A stretch of 64,000 nucleotides of DNA from Lucifuga dentata (lineage: Eukaryota > Chordata > Actinopteri > Ophidiiformes > Bythitidae). The position numbers and the translations under genes are program-made. This document shows, piece by piece, positions 22,571-34,661 of the stretch. Where the stretch lies: NCBI GenBank assembly GCA_014773175.1, contig VXCM01005867.1:1-64000 (forward strand), written 5' to 3'. Under the pieces are notes generated by a model, which worked only from the letters and a program-made list of their open reading frames with translations, searched no databases and had not been told where the DNA came from. Positions within the stretch are counted from its first letter, which is position 1; each line of letters opens with the position of its first letter.

Positions 22571-23355
22571 ACTGCGTTCTCTCTCTCTCTCTCTCTCTCA
22601 GCTGTGTTCACAGGAAGACGGACGAATTTTCGCTTTTACGTGCTCGTGCGTACCTGCGTACTTGTATCCCTGCATACAGAAATGTCTTTTATTCAGATTT
22701 GATTCTCTTGATTTTTGCTGTTCATCCGGCTTTGTCCCACGTCACGTTTTACACAAACCCCCCGACTTCCTGTTAGTTTATCCAAACTTGCTTCTCGTAC
22801 AGACGAAGGTCAGAACACAGCTTGTAGTACTAACAGGAAGCTTGTGACAGCACCCACGACAGCACTTGTGTATTCCACTGAGTGTATTTTAGTCCACCAG
22901 TGTATTTTTGTCTTCACTGTGACGCACTCGCAGAGAAAGGCCGCTCAGTTTGCTCGCCATTTAAATTATCAGCACATCACTTGCCAAATCATATGAAGCC
23001 TCTGGCTTTTGTCAAACCCCTGTTTTTCCCCAAACAATATACAAGTCTGAACACGCGTGTCCTGTGGATCTGTCATCAAATTATACAACATCTGCTGAGA
23101 TAAGACATTTTCTCTCTCGTTAAAGCTTTTATTCAGCTTTAACTGATGTCAACAAATGGCCAAATAGATGTGACGGCATTTAGACACAAAAAGCAGCATG
23201 ATGTTACATCTCTATATAAATATTAGAGTAAATAAACACAATTCCACAACATTTTCTTTGTACAAAAGGTCCTTCTATCCATCCGTCGACTGACTTCTTG
23301 ATCCGAACATACTATATGATTTTTAGAAATAATTTGATTTGCTCTAATAGATAAA
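22571..23355. other. No gene seen
   Basis: A CT run (22580-22600) is followed by sequence with three overlapping short frames at 22409-23103 that show no known motif. Confidence 0.45.
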
Positions 23356-23522
23356 TTAAAAGGACAACACCGGTGATTTTACATGTAAAAGCCCAATAAA
23401 TACAGACATGTTACATTACTGACAACAAATCTTCAAAACATAAAGCCGTATTTCAATTTTCCTCTTATTTTGTCAAATCCCCTAATCTCGCAAAACTCAA
23501 ATGTTCAGGTGATACATGTGCT

Positions 23523-24108
23523 TTAAAGGGCCATACCAGCTATTTTGCATGTTTGAGCCTCATATATTCAATTTTCATACATGTAACATTACTGTCAACC
23601 ATTTTCCAAAGCATACTACTGGAACGATGAATTAAAAATGTTTTTCCTACCTTCCAGACCTCCATTAGTTTCAGTTCATTCTCTATTAAAATCAACTTGT
23701 TGATACTGTAAACGTTCTTGGGATAGGTAATCCATCATCACCAACAAGACGTGTATTCAGGTTTTTTTAGAAGTTATGTAATTTTAGTGTTTAAGCTCAA
23801 TAAAAAGCGTGGAGTGAATGTATGCCTCCACCGGGGAATATAGTCCCAAAAGAAGACCTGCGTTTATGGAAAAATTTAAAGGACCGTGACTTCATAAGGC
23901 TGTGTAACTATTAGCAGGAGAAACATGGATTTTTAAGGTGGGTGTATCACTTGAATATTTGATTTTGAAAGATTAAGAGATTTAGCAAAATATCAGGAAA
24001 GCTGAAATACGGTTTTATCCTTTGGGAAATGATTGTCAGTAACGTAACATGTATGAAAACTGAATATATTAGGCTCAAACATGCAAAATGGGTGGTATGG
24101 TCCTTCAA
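23523..24108 (-). mobile_element. TTAA MITE subfamily A, copy 2, nested in a B element
   Basis: It sits inside a B copy at the position where uninterrupted copies read CCTTAAAATTCAATG. The left flank is CTTTAA and the right flank TTCAAAATTCAACG, so a TTAA was duplicated (one base since changed). This shows the target preference directly. Confidence 0.88.
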
Positions 24109-24410
24109 AATTCAACGTTTCGCCTGCTAACACGTCCAGATGGAGAACTCACGTTCATTTTTATTTCTCAGTAAAACCTGTTTTTTCCTGGGACTACATC
24201 CCCTGGCGGAGGCATACATTGTCTTCTGTGCAGTTCTGTGTTGGTTCGGTTAAATAAATTTACTTCGATAAACAATTTAACAGGCATTTTGTTTGCTGTG
24301 ATGGCTTATTTATCTCAAGCACGATTCAAGTATCAACAATTGATTTTTATAGCGTAACGGAATGAACTAAAACCAATGGAGGCCTGGAAGGCAGGAAAAA
24401 CAATTCTAAT

Positions 24411-24970
24411 TCTGCATTCGACAGACCTCGGAACTCAGATTTTTCCGACTTCTTACTTGGAAAAATGCAATGGAACAGCACTTAAAGTCGAAGCGCTGGC
24501 TGGGAAACTCAGACCAAAATGATCGACCCTGACTTAACGAGTATGACGTCACTCAACATGGCGGCACTGTGGAAGTGAGCTTTATGAATGGAAATGATCA
24601 GCTAAAGGGTGAATAAAGTATTTTTTTGCATGAAATTGAAAGAAAAAGGTCAGAATATATCGCCATGGTAACTATTTTGTATAATAACTGTCATTGATAC
24701 GTAAGTGTAAATAATTTCATAATATTACTTCTCTGCACAAAGTTTAATACCCACTGTGATTAATATCATTGTAAAACAACACAACCAAACAGTCCTGTAG
24801 TCTAACTTTACTTTAGTTAGCATTTATTACTAAGTTTAATTAATTTTACAGTATTTATTGGTGTTCAGCTATGCTTTTTTGATTACATTTGGCTGGAACA
24901 GTTTGAGGTTGGAAGTTGGAACTTCCAAATGGGAAAAATGTGACTTCCGAGGTCTGTGAACGCAGCATGA
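24411..24970. mobile_element. CTGCRTT-ended MITE nested in a B element
   Basis: The left end TCTGCATTCGACAGACCTCG and the inverted right end CTGCGTTCACAGACCTCGGA match closely. It interrupts the B sequence; a short ATTC repeat may be the target duplication. Confidence 0.7.
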
Positions 24971-25035
24971 GATTCACAGCTAAAGTAGCAGGTTTTGCAA
25001 AATGGGTGGCAGTAAGGTGTATGCAGATTATATAG

Positions 25036-25037
25036 AC

Positions 25038-25101
<64 letters not shown>

Positions 25102-25108
25102 CTATCTA
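25036..25108. repeat. (GATA)n microsatellite with palindromic end
   Basis: About 16 GATA units, ending GATAGATCTATCTATC, which is self-complementary. Confidence 0.95.
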
Positions 25109-26124
25109 TCAAATGAAAAACCATGGGTGAAAGTATTTATTTTATTTCAGAAATAGTAAATTAAAATTCTATGAAAACATAAATATTCAAATACTTAAAT
25201 ACTGTAGCTATTGCTAAGTATTTTTACCTACCTTGTACCACTAATTAAAACATGATGATTTCTTCATTGTACAACAAATTCTGCTCTGTAACAGTCATAA
25301 AAGCCTCGGTAGATGATTTTTAACACCAGGACAACAAAAAAACTGAATTTGGGAGGATTAAACAAACAGAAACCTCTTTGTTCTCTGTCTCAGTTTGAAT
25401 CCTCCTCAGACAAAAGAAGCAAAGAAAAGCTCTTTGTGAGTCAACGAGGTGGAAAAAAAGGATGGAAAGGTTTTCTGAAGCAGCGTGGAAATGAAAGAGG
25501 GAAATGGTAATGAATCGTTCACACACTGTATCCAGTCCAGCGATATGCAGGGAAACTGGGTCATTCTGGTAACATCCCAGTAAGAATCCTCACATTCCTG
25601 ACTGGCTGTGCTGAAACCTTATGTATGAAGGCTCGATTTGCTCCGTGATAAACTGGTTGCTGTATGTTTGACCAATCCGTCACAGTTTATCCAGACCAAA
25701 CAGACGTCTGTAAACAAATACCGGCTCCTAATGAGGGAATGAAGCTGAGGTTTGGCGCTGAGCCCTCAAGTCTGCGGTTTGGAGTTCAAACCAAAAACCT
25801 GGAATACATCTGACACTCTAATTTATTTTCATTTATGGTAAATTCTCACAATCCACTTTTGTTTGGTTATTATTTTATTCCCTATGAATAACGAGTCTTT
25901 AGCTGATTTGTTAATAATATAAACATATCTGCATGTTCATGGCATAATTTCCAGAGGATTAACAGACATATTTTACTTTTGCGGCTTAATTTTATTTGTG
26001 TTCTTAGACCAATTGCTGTTGGCAGCAAGAAGGATCACGTTGCTTCAGATTAGAGGAAACCAGAACTTGTTTTTACGCTGTATGTGTCAACTTGGAGATT
26101 CTTCAAAAATTCTTTGGAATGGGT

Positions 26125-26128
<4 letters not shown>

Positions 26129-26162
<34 letters not shown>

Positions 26163-26221
26163 AGACAGGACATTGAAGGGAGAGACAGGAAATGCAGAGA
26201 GAGAGAGAGAGAGAGAGAGAC
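26129..26221. repeat. Poly-T run and (GA)n microsatellite
   Basis: A T-run (26129-26160) followed by (GA)n at about 26198-26221. Confidence 0.9.
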
Positions 26222-26301
26222 AGAGGAATAATGTGCAACAAAGGTCTCTCGCTAGAAGTGAACTTCAAACATTTCAATCATCAGTAGAAGGTATGCACCT
26301 T

Positions 26302-26350
26302 AAAGGAACATACCAGCGATTATGCATGTTTGACCCAAACATAAAGTAAG
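26302..26350 (+). mobile_element. Solo B-type end
   Basis: TTAAAGGAACATACCAGCGA then TTATGCATGTTTGACCC; the similarity stops there. Confidence 0.6.
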
Positions 26351-26527
26351 CTTCTTTTTGTATCTGAAGAAAAATGGTCTAGAGATGTTCTGCTAAAACC
26401 AAAATTATGGACTTATATCCAAATTAAGCAAAAATATGGCGCTGAAGTTTACATCACATCACACTTATCAAAGGTCAAAGGTCTTTAGTTGATGAGAACA
26501 GGTTTCCTTCCTCTGAATATTAAGTCA

Positions 26528-26662
26528 GCAAATTTAAAAGCATCCAGGAAGAAACCAGACTGATCTGTGTGAGTCAGGAGACGCTGAGAATGAGNGCAAA
26601 TTTAAAAGCATCCAGGAAGAAACCAGACTGATCTGTGTGAGTCAGGAGACGCTGAGAATGAG
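26528..26662. other. Assembly join: 67-bp duplicated flanks around N26595
   Basis: 26528-26594 equals 26596-26662 exactly. Confidence 0.9.
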
Positions 26663-27055
26663 ACACATTTTCTTTCCTATGATGATTTAAGAGGACTGAT
26701 GTTTAATGACATATTTGACCAAAATCCAGATAGATTTTGATGGACTGACTATGAAAAATTGGAATGGGCTGTTTAATTTTAAGGTCTTTAAGTTGGCTAA
26801 TTTTGTCTCTGCAGCCTGGAAAAGAAGGCGAGATGGTTTGTTTCTTTAATATGTTTAAAATCTTGTGTGAGGAACTGATATGGATTTGATTCCACATGTA
26901 CAGGAAATTCTTATATAGTATTACCATAGCTGCAGAACTTGTATCATACTGGATCTGGTATGTATGAAAGGTGGTGTCTTGTAAGCCATGTGGGCGGGGC
27001 ATATATTATATATGCATGACACAATAATAAAAAATTCATTCATTCATTCATTTAT

Positions 27056-27573
27056 ATAAACATGTTACATTCTTGACAACCCATTTCCCAAAATATACGG
27101 CTTTAGCTGTAAATTTTAGAATTTTTTTGTTACCTTGGCTTCATTTCATTCCAGTACGCTATAATAATCAACTTGTACAAAAACTTAAACATGCTTGAGA
27201 GAAATAATCCATCACAGTGAACCAATCGTTGCTCTTACTTTTTTTGTCAAAGTTACTTAATTTATTCAATCCAACATAGTGCTGCATGGAAGAAAATGTA
27301 TGTATCCGCCAGGAAATATAGTCCCAGGAGAAGACAGCAATATGCTATTTTTTTTAACCAGAGAAACTACCATGACTTCTACATTTGAATGTACTTGTTA
27401 GCAGGTAAAACACTGAATTTGAAGGTAGGATCACCTGAACATTTTATTTTGAAAGAGTAGGGGATTTGGCAAAATAACAGGAAAACTAAAGTACGGTTAT
27501 TTATGTCTAGGAAATTGGTTGTGTACACATGTACTCATTGGGCTTAAACATGCAAAATCACTGGTATTGCGTT
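27056..27573 (-). mobile_element. TTAA MITE subfamily B, degenerate ends
   Basis: Recognised by TGTACAAAAACTTAAACATG, GCCAGGAAATATAGTCCCAG and GGGCTTAAACATGCAAAATC. The left end is incomplete. Confidence 0.7.
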
Positions 27574-27791
27574 AAACGAAACGTAAATGCTGGAGGCTTG
27601 AAATCACGGATCGTTTTATGGCTTTAGAAAGCTGCCGTAGGGAATATTATATGACAGTGTGTGTTCAAGCTGTTTGCTTTTTTCCTCAAGTGGCCATTGT
27701 GTTCACTTCCCTCGTCACATGACACCTGCTCACAGCCTTCTCATCAGGGTCGTCCTCGACTCTCCATTTCTACTAACACAAAGACACACGC

Positions 27792-27820
27792 TCACACACA
27801 CACACACACACACACACACA
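27792..27820. repeat. (CA)n microsatellite
   Basis: About 14 CA units. Confidence 0.9.
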
Positions 27821-28469
27821 ATGGCCTGCTTGTTATCCCCGCTAAGTGTGCAGGGAGCGTCCTCTCCAGATATGAGTCAAGTGAAAAGGACCCACATCAC
27901 GATGTTGGCATGGTCACACATCTGCCCCCCACTGACCCTCTTCCTCCTCGTCCTCGTCAATACGGCCCATTGATACAGATCAGCAGCCATTTCTTCTAAT
28001 TAACTCAGAGCATCTCTCATCCAGCTGCCATTATCTGCAAAACTAAACGGGTGAATATGGTCATGGTGAATCCCTCTTTTTCTGCCCTATTATGCGTAAT
28101 TAGTGATTAATTTATATTTAACTGCAACGTGTCTGAAACGTTATGCTATAACAATAGCTTTGACTATGGTTGTTACACACCTTGTAATCGGTAATTTGCA
28201 ATAAAAAAAAAAATGCATGATAATGTTCCTATCCGCTTTTGATGTTTTCTTATTTGAAATCAGATTAGATTATATTTTAACTCTACAATTCGGTTTAGAA
28301 TTAAAATTTTAATGGTTGTCAGGTTTTTATAGAACTCTGATTCTGGCTTCAGATGACTTCAGCAGATGTGGATTTTCTGGAGGCGCAGAGTCTGAAAGGC
28401 TGATGACGTTACTCTGGTAGTTTTCAGAAATGATGATGTGGATCAAGGTTTGGTATATGCTTAACGCGA

Positions 28470-28582
28470 CCGCGAGGCGGACATGGATGCAGACGTGACT
28501 CAGGTGGTTGCAGATGCAGATGTGGATGCAGACATGGACGCAGATTTGGATGCAGATGTGGATGCAGATGCAGACGCAGACG
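28470..28582 (+). repeat. Degenerate GATGCA minisatellite
   Basis: Imperfect 6/12-bp units such as GATGCAGATGTGGATGCAGA. One frame reads alternating Asp-Ala-Asp-Val, but it is short and has no gene context. Confidence 0.8.
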
Positions 28583-28689
28583 GCTCTGAAACTCACCATC
28601 TCGTGTCCTAGTATTAATGGTTTTTGCACTTTCATGACGACCGTGTATCAACTCTGGAACTTTTAATGACATTCAGGAAAAAAGCCGTG

Positions 28690-28734
28690 CTGTTTTTGTT
28701 TTTGCTTTAATCATTAAAGCAAAAACAAAAACAG
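28690..28734. repeat. Perfect 22-bp inverted repeat with 1-base loop
   Basis: CTGTTTTTGTTTTTGCTTTA plus AT (28690-28711) is followed, after one C, by its exact reverse complement (28713-28734). Confidence 0.9.
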
Positions 28735-29663
28735 ATCCGGCAGAAAACAGAATTAGTTTCACTTTAGTCATCCACAAGCAAACATGGAGGCAGTAAAAAG
28801 TCAGCTGTTCATTGGCTGTAAGCCGGAAAAGTTGCTCAGCATTATTTATCTTTCCTGTCCCTCTCTCTCTCTCTCTCCTGCCCCCCCCACACACCTTCCT
28901 CTGCACCTTTTCACTTGGCCAGTCATGGATGAAGGAGTATTTACGTCACGCAAACAGTCCGTGTTGTTTCAAACAGCGAGTGACGCATGACCAGGCGACC
29001 GACCCTCAAAAGCAGCCAGCTGTTTCTGCATCATAAACCAGCCTCAATGCAGCGAACAAGATGATCAACAAGATAATCCAACAAATCATCACGTTTTATC
29101 TTATTTATATTCATTAATCTAAATGAAAAGCTAATATAACATTTTAGGATGATATGAATCCCAGACTGTATTTCCTGCATAAACTGGAAAATACAGTAAA
29201 TCCTTCAGCCTCCTTCTCTTCAGCCATGATTACGATGATAATGCTGTGTACTTCATTCAGAAAAAAGGAAAATATAAATCAGATGTTCAGCTGAGGTTGG
29301 AAGCAAAGCCAACTCCCCACATCCGAGCGGAGAAGCACGATGGTAAATGTTGACAGGATAGCAGAGAAAACACACAGATACACAAACCATCAAATGTAGC
29401 AGTAGGAGACATCTCATCTTGACGTCATTTGCAGATGCAGGTGGTCTGTAATTCTCCACACTCCACCATGACTAAACCAGCTGTAATCTCCTCTCCTCAA
29501 AATGAAATAATAGTTTAGTTGGAGCAAAGGAGGAAAGATGAAAAAACAGCTCTCACCTAGAATCGCTCTCATTGATGAGCAAAAGTCAGAAATCTTGGAG
29601 GTCATGAACTCTGACTTAAATTTAAACAATCACATCAAATCAATGGCAAAAAAGCCTGTCACC

Positions 29664-30249
29664 TTAAAGGACCATACCACCCATTTTGCATGTCTGAGCC
29701 TAATATATTCAGTTTTCATACATGTTACGTTACTGACAATCATTTCCCAAAGGATAAAACCGTATTTCAGCTTTCCTGATGTTTTGCTAAATCTCTTAAT
29801 TTTTCAAAATCAAATATTCAAGTGATACACCCACCTTAAAAATCCATGTTTCTCCTGCTAATAGTTACACAGCCTTATGAAGTCATGGTCCTTTAAATTT
29901 TTCCATAAACGCAGGTCTTCTTTTGGGACTATATTCCCCGGTGGAGGCATACATTCACTCCACGCTTTTTATTGAGCTTAAACACTAAAATTACATAACT
30001 TCTAAAAAAACCTGAATACACGTCTTGTTGGTGATGATGGATTACCTATCCCAAGAACGTTTACAGTATCAACAAGTTGATTTTAATAGAGAATGAACTG
30101 AAACCAATGGAGATCTGGAAGGTAGGAAAAACATTTTTAATTCACCGTTCCAGTAGTATGCTTTGGAAAATGATTGTCAGTAATGTTAAACGTAGGAGAA
30201 TTGAATATATTAGGTTCAAACATGCAAAATGGGTGGTATGGTCCTTTAA
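29664..30249 (+). mobile_element. TTAA MITE subfamily A, copy 3
   Basis: Full-length copy with TTAA at both ends and inverted ends AGGACCATACCACCC and GGGTGGTATGGTCCT. The interior is almost identical to the copies at 38182 and 62538, suggesting recent spread. Confidence 0.9.
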
Positions 30250-30289
30250 ATGCATCATGAAAATGAAGGGATTCCTGTCCAGGAAAGAC

Positions 30290-30955
30290 TTACAGAGCTT
30301 CTTCCTGTTTCTATTTTACAGGCTGGGCTACTGTAATGGTGTGTTTACAGGTCTCCTAAACGAGCCAGCAGACGCTTCAGCTCATCCAAAACACTGCTGT
30401 TAGTGTTCCAAGACCAAAAACAGAGAAGACACCAATGCTTAGATCCCTGAGAAAAAAAAAAAAAAAAANAAAAAAAAAAAAAAAAGAGTTTAAACTGCTG
30501 CTGCTGGTTTATAAAGTGCCAAATGATTCAGGGCCAAAATATATTTCAGATTCTTCTGTGTTATGAATCCAGACCTTTAAGATGGTCTCTAATTTCTGTT
30601 CCTCAGGTCAGAGGTCAGCACGGAGAAGCAGCATTCAGTTTCTATGCACCGGTTAATTGGAACAAACTTCCAGAAAGTCTCAGGTCAAAGGTCAGCCACA
30701 TCACTGAGCTTTCTGAAAATGTTTCTGTTTACTGCCTTTTAGTAAAATCTGAGGGTATTTATCTGTAGTTTTTAAAACTTTCAGTTTTATTGTTTTAAAT
30801 GTTCTTTCAAACCTTTAAAAGCTATATGTGTTATTGATTCTTTTTTAAATTTCTCTGTCTTTCTCTTAATTATATGACTTTAAAATATATATATATCTAT
30901 ATAAAGCACTTTTTAATTGCCTTTGTGTCTGAATGGTGCTACACAAACTTGCCTC
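30290..30955 (+). pseudogene. LINE 3' fragment (RT C-terminal region and 3' tail)
   Basis: Broken frames read GYCNGVFTGLL with an N-terminal FYRL and, after a poly-A run with an N at 30469, ILLCYESRPLRW, LISVPQVRGQHGEAAFSFYA and NWNKLPESLRS. These are characteristic of the C-terminal region of fish L2/Maui-like LINEs. The sequence ends with the typical phrase ATATAAAGCACTTTTTAATT, then GGTGCTACACAAACTTGCCT, after which the pyrimidine-rich satellite begins. Confidence 0.7.
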
Positions 30956-31362
30956 CTCTCCTTTCCTCTTGTCTCGTCTCCTCTCCTTTTCTTGTCTCAT
31001 TTCCTCTCCTTTCTTCTCCTTTCCTTGTCTCATTTCCTCTCCTCTTCTCTCTTTTCCTCTCCTCTCCTTTCCTTTCATCTTGTCTCGTCTCCTCTCCTTT
31101 CCTCGTCTCATCTCCTCTCCTTTCCTCGTCTCATCTCCTCTCCTTTCCTTGTCTTGTCTCCTCTTTCTTCTCCTTTCATTGTCTCATCTCTCCTTTCCTC
31201 TCCTCTCCTCTCCTTCCCTCTTGTCTCGTCTTCTTTCCTCTCCTTTCCTCGTTTCATTTGCTTTCCCTCTTGTCTCATCTCCTCTCCTTTCCTCTTGTCT
31301 CGTCTCCTCTCCTTCCCTCGTTTCCTCTCCTCTCCTTTCCCCGTCTCCTCTCCTTTCCTCTG
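30950..31362 (+). repeat. Long polypyrimidine (CT-rich) satellite tract
   Basis: About 410 bp of CCTCTCCTTTCCTCTTGTCT-type variants with almost no A. It starts at the CTTGCC tail of the upstream LINE fragment. The long Leu/Ser-rich frames across it are compositional. Confidence 0.9.
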
Positions 31363-31608
31363 AAAGAATCAGCCAGACTGGAATCTCTTTGCTACAAACG
31401 ATGGATACTTCACTGACCAGGAAAAAAGTGCTGCTTTCTGGTCCTAATTAGACTCTGTGCCAGACACTAATGGAAGACATGAGAGCTTCATCACACGATG
31501 GATGCAGAAATGCACATCTGCATACGTACACAAACACAACGCAAACAGCCAAGAAGACCCAACAGGTAACGACTGCTGGGGACAAAACACTCAACATTCC
31601 TCAGAGAA

Positions 31609-31656
<48 letters not shown>

Positions 31657-32004
31657 TTTCAGGGTGGTCTGGCTAATAGAGACATAGTCTTTCAGCTGAA
31701 GAATGGCTGCATTTCAGGAATCTTTGTCAACAAGTACACGGTGAGGCAAATCCCTATTAGATCTGTGCTCTGTTTAAAAAAAAAGGGATTTTATGCACAC
31801 ACATGCACACACAGAGGTTTTGTATTTGTAAAGTTGGAAACGCCTTGCTTGATTAAATAATCAAACTGATACTATTTTTATATTTACTGAAATAAATATG
31901 TCTTTTCTCTGATGAGCTCTGACCTTCTGAACTCAGCTTAGTACGCATGGAGCACCATATGTTCTAGGACTGCAGTCTGTCAGTCGTTTGACCGATGACT
32001 TAAA
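31363..32004. other. No gene seen
   Basis: Contains the CA repeat at 31611; otherwise nothing recognisable. Confidence 0.45.
31611..31654. repeat. (CA)n microsatellite
   Basis: About 22 CA units. Confidence 0.95.
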
Positions 32005-32849
32005 CCATCAAAATTGAATGTTCAGGTGATAAACTCACCTTAAAATTCAATGTTTCATTTGATTTTGAAAGATTAGAGGATTTGGCAAAATAACAGGAAA
32101 ACTAAAGTTTCATGTTTTGGAAAATGGTTGTGAGAAATGAAACGTGTATGCGGGTAGTCGTCTGTCTGTGGCACTAGCATCTCTAGTATGAAGTTGAAAT
32201 TCAGCAGATTTATTGCTCAGGATGGATGTGCAGCGTCACATGTGAAGTTGTTTGGATGAATGGTTCTCAAGTTGAGCTGTAAAAAGTAGTCCACACAGCA
32301 GGATACACTCCTGGCATGGCAGGATATGCTCCGGTCCAGTGCCACAATCTCAACAACAAACAAAGCAGCAAACAAAGCTAACAAAGCTGACAGCAAACAA
32401 AGCTACTCAGAGGACGTGCAGAAGTAGTTTGAGGAGTTGAAGTTGTTTTGAGGCGCTGTGCAGGTAAAAAGTCGTTATGTTTCACTATGTTGGAAGCTCA
32501 ACTTTATGTTGTACTGGAGCTAACAGTAGCTAACAATGCTACCAGGAGATAATGCTATTGTTAACAAACCAAGATAGCTAGCATTGCTAATCTACGATAG
32601 CCATGCTGCTACTGTTATTAGCCACCAAACACAACTACGCTAACGTGATATTATCTACAGTTACAGGTCAATAGTTAGCTGTTGAACGTTGAAGGGAAAC
32701 GGAGTTGGAAGAGTTTATGAAGTTCTAGCTTTGTATGAAGAGAAAAGCAGCGCATGCTATAAAGTCCAGCCCGTTCTGAACAGACACGTTTTTAACGGGC
32801 GCTGCACTAGTTAGGCTTAAACTTGTAAAAATTACAATTACGTCCTTTA
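32005..32849. mobile_element. Rearranged B-type MITE hosting Helitron copy 1
   Basis: Fragments in both orientations (32005-32157) precede the Helitron, and a degenerate right end (GGCTTAAACTTGTAAAAATT ... GTCCTTTAA) follows it. Confidence 0.55.
32158..32810 (+). mobile_element. Helitron-like non-autonomous element, copy 1
   Basis: It starts near TCGTCTGTCTGTGGCAC and ends GGGCGCTGCACTAG followed by T, the CTRR 3' terminus of Helitrons, with a GC-rich 3' inverted repeat (CCCGTT ... AACGGG). About 640 bp are shared in inverse orientation with 36649-37291. It is inserted in a broken B-type element. Confidence 0.7.
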
Positions 32850-34534
32850 AACAGTTTGCTGTTAGTCACTGAGGGAAAGTTATGAGATTTTAGAAAATTC
32901 AGAATTTCAACTTTAATCTCAGGGTTTCCTTTGTGCAGTTATTATTTTTAACATTATAGCAATATGTCCAGTTAAAAACTAGTTTTTTAATTTTCCCAGA
33001 TTTACCACAACACATGAAAACACTAAGAGCCCACCGGTAATATAATAATGGATGGAACAAAACTTCCTGCCAGTCAAACTACAAACTAGCTTGAAAGTTC
33101 AGCCTGCTCAGGTTATTTTTATGGGCAGCGGAGAGAAGACAACAGGAGCGGGATGAAAACAGAAAGCCGTGCAGTCTATTCGAGGCTCTGAATTCTCGAT
33201 ATGGGTTTCCACATTCCCTGAGGCTTAAAGCTGAATTATAATATCTAAAGCATATGGGAATGTTTGGTCAGGGTATTGTTTTTTGATTTTGTGGGTTTTA
33301 TTTTGCAGGAAATCTTCAATCAAGGAGTAACAGACAGATTAACTGGTTAGACTGATTAACTAGTACCTCCAGGCTGACATGGCTGCTGTTTTTCCTGTTT
33401 TACTGTTGGGTCTTATGCTTTTCTAAACATCAATCTCTCCTTCTCATTTCCTCTTTGTGAGTCGTTGACCTTTGACTTTCAGGAAAATGCTATGAAGAAC
33501 TGTTAGATAACTTTGTGTAAAATATATTTAGGGAAAGTGTAACGTAGACTTTATGATGAAAATAAAGAAAATCTGATTTTAAACTTGGTTGTATCAGTAT
33601 TTTTTAAAGGACCATGCCGGTGGTTTTGCTTGTTTGAGCCCAATAAATACAACCTGCAAACACGTTATGTTTCGGTAGGCGTGGTGAGACTCAAACCGAA
33701 ATGAGAGCCTTGTAGCCGGCTAGCAGCGTGTCCCATCTTGATAGACACGCCATAAAAAAATAAATAAATGAAGAAAAAAAAACACCGCCACTATGGAGAA
33801 ACATTTCACAGTGTGATCATTCCTCTAGTCAGCTTTTATAAAGGTTCGTTTTCATCCATTTTATCCACATTTCCGGGTTGGTGTGTTACAGCGGAGCGTC
33901 ACTCGCTCCTTGCCGAGGAGGAGCTCCATGTTTACGGCTTTGTTTCACGCTGAGTCTGCTCGTTCCTTCTGGCTGAAAGGACAACGGCTAGAGGTTTTTA
34001 AAGCAGTTTGGTACTTAAAACGTAGATGCTGTCGTCTGGTTACGGAGCCCAGGAAGGCTCAAGGAGAAAAAAAAGTCATTCAAACGATTTAGTAAGTCAT
34101 TGAAATGACTTTTTCCCCTCCTCTCTGAGCCTCCCAGGCTCCGTAGTTAGCGTTAGCAGCAGCAGAATACACTCATATTATTTGCCTGGACCAGTAACAG
34201 ACATAAACCAGGCCTTTCTTTGAGACCGGCCACTATTTCATCCTGCTGACTTTGTCTCCCAGATATAATTGGAGACAGGCCATTATTTTAATACCGGCTT
34301 TTAATAGAGAATTTACGGTATATATATCATCATCATACTGTCAGGGCGTATTTTAGCTGATCTTTCAATGTTTATAATGACCCGTTTTTTGTTTTTCTTA
34401 TGGTTTAATTATATTATTTGTCAGGGTTGTAGGTTTAGGTTTTCTTTTTAGTAAATTCATTTATGTTATTTGTATTTTATATCGTTTACTTTTATGCTAC
34501 ATAATTGTTGTATGTTGTCTGTCTGTAGCTTATT
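32850..34534. other. No gene seen
   Basis: A solo B end at 33605. Two phrases, GGAGCCCAGGAAGGCTC and GAGCCTCCCAGGCTCC, face each other at about 34045 and 34125 and may mark a small foldback element. Confidence 0.4.
33605..33680 (+). mobile_element. Solo B-type end
   Basis: TTAAAGGACCATGCCGGTGG followed by TTTGAGCCCAATAAATACAA, then unrelated sequence. Confidence 0.65.
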
Positions 34535-34613
34535 GCTGCCTGTCTTGGCCAGGACACTCTTGAGAATCTCAAGAGGTTTTTCCTGGTTAAATAAAGGTTT
34601 AAATAAATAAATA
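34535..34613 (+). mobile_element. Possible LINE 3' tail
   Basis: The text GAGAATCTCAAGAGGTTTTT, CCTGGTTAAATAAAGGTTTA and an (AAATA)n run resembles the 3' ends of fish LINEs. It abuts a solo B-element end at 34614. Confidence 0.35.
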
Positions 34614-34661
34614 AAATGTATTGGGCTCCAACATGCAAAATCACTGGTATGATCCTTTAAA
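34614..34661 (+). mobile_element. Solo B-type right end
   Basis: GTATTGGGCTCCAACATGCA to CACTGGTATGATCCTTTAA. Confidence 0.65.

Larger units (their letters stand above)
23356..25035 (+). mobile_element. TTAA MITE subfamily B split by two insertions
   Basis: B segments at 23356-23526, about 24105-24410 and 24971-25035 are separated by the nested A copy (23523-24108) and by a CTGCRTT-ended element (24411-24970). The right end runs into a GATA repeat. Confidence 0.75.
25109..27055. other. No gene seen
   Basis: Holds the T-run/GA repeat, a solo B end and the duplicated join at 26595. The minus-strand 99-aa frame at 26703-27002 (ILKKQTISPSFPGCRDKISQ) has a LINE-like flavour but is too short to call. 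Confidence 0.4.
27574..29663. other. No gene seen: repeats and hairpin
   Basis: CA repeat, GATGCA minisatellite, 22-bp hairpin and a CT run at 28859-28877. No supported coding region. Confidence 0.5.

Noticed and set aside
27659..27999. Two overlapping ORFs of 104 and 112 aa
   Set aside because: Both run through a CA microsatellite and show no domain, signal or splice context.
28424..28672. His/Asp-rich ORFs over the GATGCA repeat
   Set aside because: Minisatellite translation with no start context, splice sites or homologue.
30874..31451. Long Leu/Ser/Phe-rich ORFs in three frames
   Set aside because: All three plus frames are open because the tract lacks A, so stop codons cannot form; this is compositional.
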